Under the pieces are notes generated by a model that did not search any database, had not been told where the DNA came from, and worked only from the letters and a program-made list of their open reading frames with translations. This document shows, piece by piece, positions 22,801-33,430 of a stretch of DNA of 64,000 nucleotides. This stretch comes from Bathynomus jamesi (Eukaryota; Arthropoda; Malacostraca; Isopoda; Cirolanidae): NCBI GenBank assembly GCA_023014485.1, contig JAJOZX010009422.1, positions 62,001 to 126,000 on the forward strand. Reading direction: 5' to 3'. The number at the start of each line of letters is the position of its first letter. Positions within the stretch are counted from its first letter, which is position 1. Position numbers and translations under genes: made by a program.

Positions 22801-23364
22801 AGTGCGCAGAGGAGAACAATGGGGCTTGTAATCACACAACCAACCAGCTTAATATCAGAGGCGTATATACAAGTCATAAGCTGTCCCTAGCCGTTCGCCA
22901 TGGCTCCAGAATATCAAGATATATGAGGTGTGGAGGTTTCAGAAGCTACCCAACCTTTTCACGCCATATATAAACACATTTTTTAAGGATAAGGTAGAGG
23001 CATCAGGGTGTCGCGAGGAGTTGATACCGAAGATGAAAAATCGGCTTATATTCAGCGTTACTGTGACCGTAAAGGGAAGGGGAAGGGGAACGTTCATTTG
23101 GCCCAAAGTTATAGTGAAATCTGGGATTATGCCAACGCTCCCGACAAAGAGGTCATGGAGATCGTGAATGTAGGTAATAGGTACATAAAAACGTACATTA
23201 TCGAATTGGCCACAGACACATCGCGTATTACAAACATACCTGTAGCCAGCTTCACAACGGCCTAGGCACGCATCAAACTTTGGGGGTCGATTGCATTCTC
23301 TTGGACGGAGGGTTGTGTATGCCGATACAGATAGTGTGCTATTCACAGCGAGGGAGGGTGACTA

Positions 23365-24738
23365 AGTGGTTCCAAAAAACCTTAGCCCCCCCCCCATTTG
23401 CAGCTTACATGTTTACTTATATCGAAATAGTTTTTAGTGATTATAAAAATATATAAAATTCTTTATTTATTGCAGGTATTAAATTTACTCTAGCTGATGA
23501 AGTGATAATATAATGGCTTCTCAATTAATTGGTGATTCGGAGAGGCAACGTGTGATAGATCGCATACGAGCAATAACATTTCGGGAAGCTTGTGATGCTG
23601 GAGCCACCTTTTTAACACGTTCATGGGTTGCCAAAAAGTTGCGAAGAAGTGAGGACTTCGTCAAAAGAAATTGGAATAAAACTTTGGATGAATGTGAAAT
23701 GGATACAACCAAATATGGGTGCCCAAATTTGCCACTCTCTCAGGAAACAAAGGGCGTCATTGAAAACGGTACGCGTAAGCGGAAAAACAGCTGTGCTAAA
23801 CTTTCTAGAGAGATTGAAGTGTTGAGAGGAAAGATCGTTAGTGGTGAGATCATTCGACTGTACCGTCAAAGGCAATGTTTAAAGCCTTGGCATGAACTTC
23901 CAAAGACAAGAAAAACTCAACTTAACATCGATGACAGAATGTGGTTTGCCCATTATCTTGAGGATTGGGATGTGGATGATTTCATGCATTTAGCTGTCTC
24001 CGATGAATTTTTTGTTTACGTAACACGTCGGCCTAACTACCAAAATGATCGAGTGTGGGCCACAACACCAGATGAAATCGATGACAATGAACATTATCGC
24101 GAATTATTAAAAAGTCCAGACTGTGTTGGTGTGTTTGTTTTGTTCACTGCAAAGAAGCTCATGTGGGTGCTGAAGCCAAATGGTCAGAGTTGGGATGGAC
24201 AGTATTTTCGTGATATTATTCTATCCCAGCATGTCATTCCATTTCTAAGAAACCCAAACAATGTTATGGATGTCGATCAGGTCACACTTCTGCACGATAA
24301 GGCCACCTGCTTTAAGGCATTAGCCACTCAACAGTTGTTGCGGAACCATGAGATCGATTTCTTTGGAAATGAAGAATGGCCAAGAAATTCTCCTGACCTG
24401 AACGTCTGTGAACACATTGGATCAGTTATAAAGGACAAGGTTGAATGTCTCTTGTTTCAAGAACCTGAAGCAAATCGATTTCCGAAGGATACAATGATGT
24501 AACACATTGAAACTGTTTTAGCAAATTTGCGTAACGATCAAGATCTATTCACGTCACTTTTGGCAAGCTACCCAAAGCGAATTCAGGCTGTCTTGGAAGC
24601 CAATGGCAGGAACACCAAGTTTTAATTGTTTCTCATTAAATGCAGGATTAAATTCTCTTTTGTAAGGTATGTTTAGTTTTACTGTACCTCTAATGATTTA
24701 AGCCATGGGCGGGGGGCCTAAGGTTTATTGGAGCCCCG
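23365..24738 (+). mobile_element. Tc1/mariner-type element (DD37E) inserted in polB
   Basis: 1,374 bp flanked by TA at 23363-23364 and 24739-24740. Imperfect terminal inverted repeats share the pattern GG-TCCAA-AAACCTTAG-CCCCCC. Copy 2 shows the uninterrupted TA target (gaatacatgcc on the coding strand). It inserts right after the polymerase catalytic motif C. Confidence 0.92.
23513..24624 (+). pseudogene. Tc1/mariner-type transposase, DD37E, one premature stop
   Basis: Frame 23513-24502 gives 329 residues beginning MASQLIGDSERQRV. A TAA interrupts it, and the same frame continues with HIETVLANLRN and SYPKRIQAVLEANGR to the normal stop at 24622-24624. The N-terminus has the helix-turn-helix region (SWVAKKLRRSEDFVKRNW). 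Catalytic positions: AVSDEF (first Asp), LLHDKATC (second Asp) and SPDLNVCEHIG, where the Glu follows the second Asp after 37 residues. The second-Asp block is unusual, since most relatives read QDGAPAH or HDNA. Apart from the single stop the gene looks recent. Confidence 0.85.
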
Positions 24739-25149
24739 TACATGTCGCCTTTTAGTGAATTCCTCGGAGAGTTGACTGATGAGATCAAGGATGAGTATGG
24801 AGACATCGTATACGCCACCTCTTTTTTCTCAACAGAGCCAAAAACTTATGGAGTACGGGTGAGGGTAGGGTAGGGGAGGATATGAAATATATCATGAAGG
24901 CTAAGGGTATCACGCTTAACCAGGCGAATCGGTGGGTCGTTAACTTTGAATCGTTGAAGGATCTAGTGTGCTTGGAAGAGGAGGGCAACCAGCCGCCCCA
25001 ACTACTGTGGGGACCCACAATTTTCGGGCGCGGAAACTGGGGGGCGTGAAGGAACTTATGGGTACGAAGGTATGCCGTAATACCTTTAGGAAACATTACC
25101 AGATGCCTGGTACCTATGATACCGTACCCTTTGGATACCATAATCTTTG

Positions 25150-25640
<491 letters not shown>

Positions 25641-25958
25641 ATGGCTACTGTTAATATTGAGTGTTCGACGTTTATGAAGTGGTATTCGGCAAAGTGTGAA
25701 GATGTGGTAGATACTCAAAGACTCCCTATTCCACCCTCCTTTGATACTTTTAAGGCTACATTGAACCGTACGAATCTTGAGAAACAAGAGGTACAGATAG
25801 TCTACTGCTATTCTGGTTAGAGCATTGCAAGATTTCGTGGTACAAGCGATGTATTGAACTATGTTGTAGAACTAAACTTTATAAAAGCTAACATATACCG
25901 AGAAGTGGAAGAAACAAGTGCAGAAGAGAAGCAACGGTTATGGTTAGTGAGTCTTGTT

Positions 25959-27687
25959 GTTGTTGTTGTTGTTTAGCCGATCAGCCCACCCTGATCGAGC
26001 AAGCCGGCGGCACGCAGGTAACCGATCGCCCTCTCCGGAGTGGACCAGAGGTTCAGCGCACTCGTGATGTTGTGTTGTGTTCGTTGTTGTGCTAGAGCGG
26101 TACAGTCCGTCATAATGTGTTCAATTGTTTGTGGTGTGTCTTGGCACAGGTGGCAGGTGTCGTCTATGGAGTTGTCTAGTCTGTGTTTATATGTCCATAA
26201 GTTGGGTGCTAAGTTAACTCGATCCGATCTGCTCAGGCTGATCTCTGACCTGTTAATGGGCGGCGGCTTCGCACCTAGGACCGCATTCGGACCGAGTCGT
26301 CTCAGTGCTTTGTGGGTTAGGTGTGTGTGTATGTGTTTTCTGTACTGTGTGATGTCTGTGGGGCGTGGTATGGAATGGAGTATTTGGTTATAATGTCTCT
26401 CTGGTGTTACCTTAATGGTGCGAGGTGTTGGTGCATGATTGTACATGTAGTGGCAAGGGTGTTGTTGGTTAGTTGTCGCTGCTGCCATGAATTGTGTTCC
26501 CTCATGTCTAAATGTTCCCTAACTTTTAGTATTTTTGTTTCTGTGTGCAGGTGTTCTATGGTGTTGTTTGAGTGCATCCTGTAATGATACGAAGTGCGTT
26601 GTTTTGTATTGTTTGTAAGGTGTTTATATGTGTGTTTGAGATAATGGGTGCCCAGCATGGGCTAGCATAGTCCATAACTGAGCGAATATATTGTTTGTAG
26701 ATGAGTGATGTTGTTTCCTGCTGGTGTCCAAAGTTTGTGCCTGTTAGTACCCTAAGCGTGTTAAGTCTTGACGTACATTTGTTTTTAATGTCCTGAATGT
26801 GGTTTGCAAAAGATAATGATGTGTTGTATGTGACACCTAGTATTTTGGTTCTGTGAGTGTGTGGAATGTTGATGTTGTTTAGTGTAAGTTGTGGAATTAC
26901 CTGGTGTTCTTTTGTTGCTTGTAAGCAAGGTGATGGTTGATTTTGTGGGCGCTACTTTGAGTCTATTGTGTGTGAGCCAGTCTTGTATACTGTTTATGTA
27001 TGTTTGTAGGTTATTTGTAGCGGTGTCGATGTTGTTGTGGGTGGATGTTAGAGTGATATCATCTGCATATGATGATAAGGTAAGCTTGTTATCTATGGTT
27101 GTTGGAATGTCATGCATGTATAAGTTGAAGAGTGTTGGTGAGAGAACAGAGCCTTGAGGGACCCCGTTCGGAAAAAGCTTGTTTTGGATGACTTGCCATT
27201 AAATGTGACATGTGAGTATCTTCCTGAGAGATAGTTGCTCAGCCACCTTTTGGTGTTATTGTGCATGTTTGTGTTGAGTATTTTGTTTATGAGAGGGAAG
27301 CGTGGGATAGCATCAAATGCTTTACTAATGTCTATTGTTGCTAATAGTGTACGTTGAGCTGGTCTTCTAGAGTTGATGCCATCCATGATGTGCTGCGTCA
27401 GGTTAGTGAGTAATGTCGTGGTTGAGTGGTGAGGTCTGAATCCATGTTGAGTAGGCGATAGTGGTATGTGTGGGTTGGTGATTTGTAAGATTAGTCTTTC
27501 TGTTACTTTGGAAGGTGTGCATAGTAAAGTAATGGGTCTATAGGAAGCTGGTTCTGTTGGATTTTTGTTTGGTTTGAGTAGTGTAATAACTTTACCTTGT
27601 TTCCATATGTCAGGAATAATACAGTGTTGGTATGAATATGTGCTGATATTTGTGAGAGCTAGTATTCCTTGTGGGCCCAAGTGTTTA
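25959..27687 (-). mobile_element. 5'-truncated LINE inserted in gene A
   Basis: Flanked by the 13-bp duplication agtgagtcttgtt at 25946-25958 and 27688-27700. Its 3' end, on the minus strand, is an (AAC)n tail directly after the reverse transcriptase stop (25973-25975). Copy 2 shows the uninterrupted site (gagtcttgttgatgagtgg). These are signs of target-primed reverse transcription. The 5' part of the element (ORF1, endonuclease) is missing. Confidence 0.92.
25973..27680 (-). pseudogene. LINE reverse transcriptase, 3' two thirds
   Basis: Minus-strand frames read WKQGKVITLLKPNKNPTEPA and SYRPITLLCTPSKVTERLI (RT block 1), HGFRPHHSTTTLL, IDISKAFDAIPRF (first catalytic Asp), then in another frame KLTLSSYADDITLT with the YADD box. 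The last frame, 26488-25973, ends with a zinc-type CHLCQDTPQTIEHIMTDC and a conserved tail, RAIGYLRAAGLLDQGGLIG. Frameshifts lie near 27150 and between 26790 and 26490. The style (I/Jockey-like group) resembles the LINE entering at the right edge of the window, which may be the same family. Confidence 0.88.
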
Positions 27688-28117
27688 AGTGAGTCTTGTT
27701 CATGAGTGGTGTGACAAGTGGGATTATATCATGTTGTATCACACCGAATACTCATACCCTGCGGCTGAGAATGTAAATCTTGTCATAATGGAGAATCTGA
27801 GTATTTTTACGACTACATTAATATATATCACGACGAGGTTTGTAGTGAGGTTGTGGCTAAAGGCCTGCGTGAGTTTTTAACAAAATTTAGAGACGAGTAT
27901 CGCCTGCTAAGCAAAAAGGAAAAATATGGGCATATGTTTCTCTCAAATAGTGCGCCGGAGTGTGAATAAAATGTGTTTAGTTCGTGAAAATCCCCCTGAA
28001 GGAAAATGTCTGGTGCGCATTCTGGGGAGTGGGAGTGATAAAACATTAAAACCAATATTGCTTCATGTATCACAGGTGGAAAATTTCTCAAAACCCATAC
28101 CTATTATAATGGGATAA

Positions 28118-28951
28118 ATGTATTCACATGAATCTTTCACGTTGGAACAACGCCGTACACGATTCATCAGCTTATGGTGTGACTCACTCCTCCACACTTC
28201 CAGTCGAGTCGATCCGCCCACCTGTGGCTCATATTCATCTCAGAGCTTGAACCGATTGGACAGGCACTCCTCACAACAGAATACGATGGAGCTTCCTTTG
28301 AGCAGCATTCTCAATGCAGTGTACGATGTGTCCGTGACGAAGTCATTGCGCGTGTTCAGGCGTAAAACCGGCGCCATTAACTATGTCCTGGAAACGCCTT
28401 GTAAACAAACAAACTCTGGTAAACGGAATGTTGTTTATTTAAGTGTTCAGGAGATGAATAGAGTCTTCGTGATAGTTGAGAAATGGAGTGAGGATTGTTA
28501 TAAAATACCTGCAGGTATAGGTACAAGAAGACATCAGATTAGTGATACCCCCTCATATGACATTGTTTTTACGTTGTGTATAAATAACGATCAGCCATGC
28601 ATTGATATACGACTGATGTGGAAGAATGCTTCTGATAATAACGTTCTTGTCCCTACGCGAAACCGATTCATCCTCGACAGAATGTTTGAAATCATCGGAT
28701 TCCGCAAGCTGAACCCTATATTAGACGCGAGTGTTACGGATATGCTTTATTTTGATATGGTTCTTGAATACGCATACACCTCTCTGCTCGACGGGTTTAC
28801 CGAGTGTAGGACTGAACAAGAAAAGAATGGTCTAGAGCTGGATGCTTATTTAAAAGGTTTAGACTCTTCGAAATATCATGAACTTTGGTACAAAGTACTT
28901 GAGCGGTACAGGGCTGAGCTCACCTACACCCTTCACCCTGAAGAATTTTAG
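28118..28951 (+). CDS. Maverick gene B, unrecognised
   Basis: An open frame of 277 codons. Positions about 90-235 are well conserved in copy 2: YDIVFTLCINNDQPCIDIRL, then RNRFILDRMFEIIGFRKLNP and DMVLEYAYTSLLDGFTECR. The N-terminal 85 codons do not match copy 2 in the same frame. There the conserved DNA reads in another phase, so the start is unsettled and a frameshift in either copy is likely. No signal peptide, membrane span or catalytic motif is visible. It follows gene A and precedes gene C on the polymerase strand, probably as part of the replication-side transcription unit. Confidence 0.5.
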   Translation: MYSHESFTLEQRRTRFISLWCDSLLHTSSRVDPPTCGSYSSQSLNRLDRHSSQQNTMELPLSSILNAVYDVSVTKSLRVFRRKTGAINYVLETPCKQTNSGKRNVVYLSVQEMNRVFVIVEKWSEDCYKIPAGIGTRRHQISDTPSYDIVFTLCINNDQPCIDIRLMWKNASDNNVLVPTRNRFILDRMFEIIGFRKLNPILDASVTDMLYFDMVLEYAYTSLLDGFTECRTEQEKNGLELDAYLKGLDSSKYHELWYKVLERYRAELTYTLHPEEF

Positions 28952-29006
28952 CTTTATATAATGAGCAGCTGTCGTTCCGACTTAGAAGATTATTTCAACT
29001 GCTGCT

Positions 29007-29372
29007 ATGAATTGTGAAGACGAGTTCACGATTGAAAAGCTCGGATCGGTAAGAATAAACCCTCGATTGGAAAGGAGTGTTTATAAACTTGTATTTAATA
29101 ATGATGTTGTGGCTAATGATGACCTCTTTGTGCGTGCTTTTTATTGTATTCTGTCCGTGTTTAAAGATAACTTGCCAGCCGAATGTAAAGTGGGCACAAA
29201 AATAGTTTTGAACGAAATGAAGGCCCTTTACATCGAGTGTAGGCACCCCTATAACTTGAGCGGTGAACTAATGTTAAATCGTATTTATTGCATAGTGCAA
29301 AGCAACAATGATGTAACTGTAGACTCGATCACGTGCGAGTTTAGTATTTTAGGTAAGCGCAGTAGAACATAA
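29007..29372 (+). CDS. Maverick gene C, small intact unrecognised protein
   Basis: 121 codons from MNCEDEFTIEKLGSVRINPR to ILGKRSRT-stop. The start is supported because copy 2 keeps the same ATG with MRCEDFMIEKLGSVR before its sequence diverges. The interior has TKIVLNEMKALYIECRHPYN and a basic end. No known motif. It is the only open full-length gene of copy 1 and the outermost recognisable gene of this arm, close to where an element terminus is expected. It could be a small accessory protein; function unknown. Confidence 0.5.
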   Translation: MNCEDEFTIEKLGSVRINPRLERSVYKLVFNNDVVANDDLFVRAFYCILSVFKDNLPAECKVGTKIVLNEMKALYIECRHPYNLSGELMLNRIYCIVQSNNDVTVDSITCEFSILGKRSRT

Positions 29373-29689
29373 ATGGTATGTATTTTGAGGGTTTTGCAGT
29401 ATGTTTACTTTCTATATATTTAATTATTTAACATAAATGTAAAAATAGATTTCTCCTGTACTATATTTTGATGATTATATTCCATCGTTTAAAACTGTGC
29501 AGTTTTATATTATTATTTTTAATGCATATATACCTCGTTCAGCTTGTGTATAGAATGAAAATTTGACTGTGTATTTATTTTCTATATATTTCATGAAATT
29601 ATTTCCAATAATTTGTCTAAATAAACAGAATGATGTAATGGTTTTATTTAATTCTTTTGGTTGTATATATAAACAATATTAATTAAATA

Positions 29690-29730
<41 letters not shown>

Positions 29731-29989
29731 TATATATATACATATATATGTACACAAAATGGCAGGTTATGCTTCTAAACCGACTGACTGCTTAAGACTT
29801 CTAAGCTAACTCTCAATAATATATGTTTTAATTAAATAATTAGCGCAGTCTGGAACTCAACCCTAATAATGTGCACCTGAACAAGCCACTTACGCCTTCT
29901 AAGCCAACTGTCGGATTAGGACCTTCTAAGCCAAGTGCAAAGATCAAAAATTTATTATACGTCTGGCAGAGCAGGTGAAGGGTGGTCTA

Positions 29990-30039
<50 letters not shown>

Positions 30040-30054
30040 GGTTAGGTTGATTCC
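29373..30054. other. Gene-free spacer with microsatellites
   Basis: AT-rich, with (AT)n at about 29697-29750 and (CT)n at 29991-30039. A short motif, ttctaagccaactg, recurs here near 29900 and again near 62180 in a related form, suggesting a dispersed repeat. No Maverick terminal repeat could be recognised. Confidence 0.5.
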
Positions 30055-31857
30055 CTACTTGCAACAAAGGGGTGGGGGAAGGGGTCTTGCACCAGTGATC
30101 AACATTTTCAACATTGCAATTGCACTCTCCCTTTTTGCGCCGATACTACTGAGCTTATCTTCACCGGAAGTTTTATTATGATTAATTTTACCTTTGGCTG
30201 AGAGCACTTCGTTTTCACTAATGGTAAAATCGTGAAGCTTTAACTTATCGTCTTTGAGCATGATTACGGGAACAGAAATGTTGTTCATATTTTCGTTGTA
30301 AAGATATAAAAAAATTTATTTGAAACTTCCATCATTTCTAAGTCATCGTAAATTTTTTCGTTGTTTTCACCTATGAGTGAAGCTACTTTTTTATTCGTGA
30401 CATGATTATAGATTTCCTTCGGATTCAATTAATTTGGTTAAGTACATAAAGCTCATAGTTGTGCTTACTTTTTCTAAGAAGTTTTTACTTCGCCTTCTCA
30501 ATAGCTTGTAAGTATTTTCACCGGGCAAATTATTTGATGCTTTAAGTTTAAAATACGTGTTCCTTTTTAACGTTGAACTACTTTTAATTTCAGCATTCCA
30601 CCATTTAGGTTTAACAGACTTCGCCAGTCTCTTTTTACGTAATAAGATATTACTGGATTCTAAACGTTTAAAATAATTATAAAAAGAAGTTCATTTGTCA
30701 TTAATACCATCGTGCGGTAGAGTCTCATCCTTATTATGGGTCGAAAGTTGCAGTTTCATGTCACGAAATTTAGCTCTTTTAAAATTCAAAATGTATTCCA
30801 GGCTTTCCGAATTATGGACATAATTTTTAATTTCAAATGTTATCTGCCTATGATCACTGGTGAAGAAGTAGTCTCCTACGAAGATATCATCAATCAAGTC
30901 TTGGTCTGTACTTAGAACTAAATCTAGACTATTGCGTTCTCTAGTGGGTTCCTTGACCATTTGAAAAAGTAAACTTTCGAGCAAACCCCCTACAGTAGGA
31001 GACCGAATTCGACTGCAAAGGACCACCCCAATCCCTGCAAGGCAAATTAAGATCTCCCATAATTATCACATTATGTTCGCTCTTTACATAAAAAATTAGT
31101 TCCTGAAGTCTGTTATCACTCCCGACAGTCTGAAAGGGAGGCCTGTATACTAAACCTATAATTAATTTCTTTCGTGAGGTGCCTTTGAGTTCAACAAACG
31201 TCGCATTTATATTGCCAATTTTTGCAATGTTTTAATTATGGGTTTTAAGTGTAACCGAACGTATAGTACTGTACCACAACCCCTTCTTTCTATTCCATCA
31301 TTGCTAAACATTCCATAACTTGGGATATGATATTCTCCGAGGAAATCTCTATTCTCTGTATTTAACCAGGATTCAGTAATTGCTGCAACCTCAAATGTTT
31401 TTTTTATCAAAGACAATATTTAATAGCTCATCAAATTTAAATCTTAAACTTCGAGAATTAATATAAAATATATTTATAAAATCTTGAGTACGGTAGTTAA
31501 ATCTCGAGGTTCTTCGAGGAGGCAATCGTTCACTGTAAGGAAAATTTATGTTAGGCTGTTCGCTTTTATAGGATTACGCCTTTTTTTGCCTTAAAATCCA
31601 TCGCAGAACCATGCAATAGTCTACCAAGACGAGTTGATCCCACACCATTTAGATGAAGACCATCCCGCAAAAAATAGATCCTTTCCATTATAAAAATACC
31701 TCCTTCTCCGAGTTGGCTTCCTGCCGCAGAACTCCTGTAATTGCCCTCGAATAATGGAATCGCCAATCAGCCTAATTTCTTGCGTGTGATTCTGCTTTGG
31801 CTTGAAGACAGAAAATCTATTTGTTGTAACTAATCTTAAGCAAGATTTATGTTTCAT
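30055..31857 (-). pseudogene. CR1-like LINE remnant: SGNH-like domain, endonuclease, start of RT
   Basis: Reading the minus strand from 31857: QEIRLIGDSIIRGQLQEFCG and, further on, FLRDGLHLNGVGSTRLGRLL match the ends of an SGNH/GDSL-esterase-like domain found in the first ORF of some CR1-group LINEs. Then VAAITESWLNTENRDFLGEY (31416 on), IIMGDLNLPCRDWGG and DYFFTSDHRQITFEI give an AP-type endonuclease. KTSGEDKLSSIG near 30175 is the approach to the reverse transcriptase. The body is internally deleted and full of stops, and RT proper is absent. No target duplication was identified. Confidence 0.75.
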
Positions 31858-32154
31858 TTTTTATTATACGAGTTGTAGCGTCAATCAATATACAAGGACG
31901 AAACGATGACATTATGCTCTCGTTGGTAGGAAAACTTTCGACTACCTTGCGAGAAGACAATAATATGCTTATTATCTGTTGTATTTTTGGGCCCTTAAAT
32001 GTCTTCGTATAGGTCCATTAGGCTTTGGTTCTCTTCTGTAACTGTTAAAGAAATCGTGAAACTCTGATACTTGTTAGCATCAAGTCAACATGCTAGCTTT
32101 AATTCGTATGTCTTTTTTTTTCTGTTCTTCCTATTATATATTACATACCTTATA

Positions 32155-33365
32155 CAGGGTGTCCTATAAGTCCGGCATCATAGGAGAAATTCATATTTTT
32201 CTATTTCTACAAACCATAGTTCATATTTTTCTCTTTCTACAGGCCATAATGTCTGTGAGCAAGGAAGAACGAATCCAAATAATTCTACTCATAGGAAATC
32301 GGAGTCAAAGAGAGGCCGCTGCTGAATTTAACAGACTGCATCCAGACCGCGAGCCAATAACACAGAGTTGTGTTAGCAGACTTGTTGCAAAGTTTAAGGA
32401 AACAGGATCCATAGAAGATAAACCACGCAGTGGACCTTCAAGGAGGTCCACTGACGATGATACAGCGACTGCTATCCTGGCTCATTTTAACAGAAGTCCC
32501 AATAAGTCTCTTCGGCGATTGTCCGCCGAGACAGGAGTGTTGAGAAGGAGCATCCGTCGCATTCTTCAGGCTCACAAATGGCATCCATATAAACTTCAGA
32601 TCCTACAGAAATTTAGCGAAGATGATCCCGACCGGCGGATGGAATTTTGTGAATGGGCTACGGAACAATATGCTCGGGATGCCAATTTCCCGTCCACCAT
32701 TCTGTTCAGTGACGAGCTGTTTTTTATGGAAATGGTGAGGTAAATCGACAGAACACCCCGCTACTGGTCTCAAAACAACCCTCACTGGTATACTTCTTCA
32801 AAGGAACAAGGTGCATCTCGGGTGATGGTATGGTGTGGCATTTGGAAGGATCGCATCATAGGCCCCACTTTTTCGATGAACATGTCACTGGAGGCACCTA
32901 CCTACGTATGCTCAAGGAAGAAGCATTTCCCAGTGTCTTGAACGAAGAAGGAAATTTCCCAACATGGTTCCAGCAAGACGGCGCTCCTGCACATTACAGC
33001 ACCCAAGTAAGGGAATACCTGTACCAACAATTCCCTGTGTCATTGGGTAGGACGTCGAGGGCCTGTGGAATGGCCAGCTAGAAGCCCTGATCTCACGCCA
33101 CTAGATTTTTATCTCTGGGGCCACATGAAAGCGCTGGTATACGCAGAGAAAATTAGGAGTGTTGAACATTTGCGGCAGCGCATTATTGGGGCATATAACA
33201 CCATTACTCCTGACATCATTCACCGTGTGCTTGCTGACTGGGTATCATGTCTGAATTTGTGTATTGAAAACAATGGTGGACATACTGAGCACGTTCTGTA
33301 AATAAAAGCTTTTGTTTTGCCTTTTTTTATTGTTTCCTATGATGCCGGACTTATGGGACACCCTG
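32155..33365 (+). mobile_element. Tc1/mariner-type element with 31-bp inverted repeats
   Basis: Left end cagggtgtcctataagtccg, right end its near-perfect inverse (cggacttatgggacaccctg), flanked by TA at 32153-32154 and 33366-33367. Total 1,211 bp. Confidence 0.93.
32249..33301 (+). pseudogene. Tc1/mariner-type transposase, frameshifted
   Basis: Starts MSVSKEERIQIILLIGNRSQ with a helix-turn-helix N-terminus, REAAAEFNRLHPD. Catalytic blocks: ILFSDELFF (first Asp), WFQQDGAPAHYSTQVREYL (second Asp), then in another frame VEWPARSPDLTPLDFYLWG (third Asp). Second-to-third spacing is about 40 residues, longer than in true mariners (34). Breaks: a stop at 32741-32743 with a frame change, and a one-base loss near 33050. 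The small element at 60.1-61.0 kb encodes a relative of this family. Confidence 0.88.
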
Positions 33366-33393
33366 TATATTATTTCTGGGATACATTTATTAG

Positions 33394-33430
33394 TATATAC
33401 GAGGGTAATTCATTGAATTACCCTCGTATA
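33394..33430. repeat. 35-bp perfect palindrome at a mariner end
   Basis: Arms 33396-33412 and 33414-33430 are exact inverse copies around one base. Both arms equal the first 17 bases of the mariner terminal repeat. Confidence 0.9.

Larger units (their letters stand above)
19863..25149 (+). pseudogene. Maverick protein-primed family B DNA polymerase, interrupted by a DD37E element
   Basis: A candidate ATG at 19863 is followed by a frame change to 19933-20934 and a series of fragments in shifting frames. Landmarks: a Cys-rich block around 20900-21200; exonuclease motif I YYDIETYT near 21270; AHKGAKFDTQFLY near 21510, where copy 2 has Asn in place of Lys; KVSNGYFPYTF; YCVNDVRVL near 21900; polymerase motif A YDFCSLYPYVM near 22573; DKVEASG in the motif B region; VYADTDSV (motif C) near 23318. 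The Tc1/mariner-type element splits the gene straight after motif C, and the C-terminus resumes at 24741, ending [11 protein letters not shown]. Many stops and frameshifts. Replication of the Maverick is the family role. Confidence 0.88.
25641..27969 (+). pseudogene. Maverick gene A, unrecognised, split by a LINE
   Basis: Starts MATVNIECSTFMKWYSAKCE at 25641. It has PPSFDTFKATLNR, a stop in IVYCYSG-SIARF, then IYREVEETSAEEKQRLW and the LINE insertion. The gene resumes at 27701 with HEWCDKWDYIMLYHTEYSY and ends KYGHMFLSNSAPECE-stop after a frameshift near 27800. The copy 2 homologue is 46872-47443, about 190 codons. I recognise no domain. The N-terminal half is Lys/Glu-rich and the second half Tyr/His-rich. 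Conservation of start, stop and frame in both copies argues that it was a real gene of the element. Confidence 0.6.
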
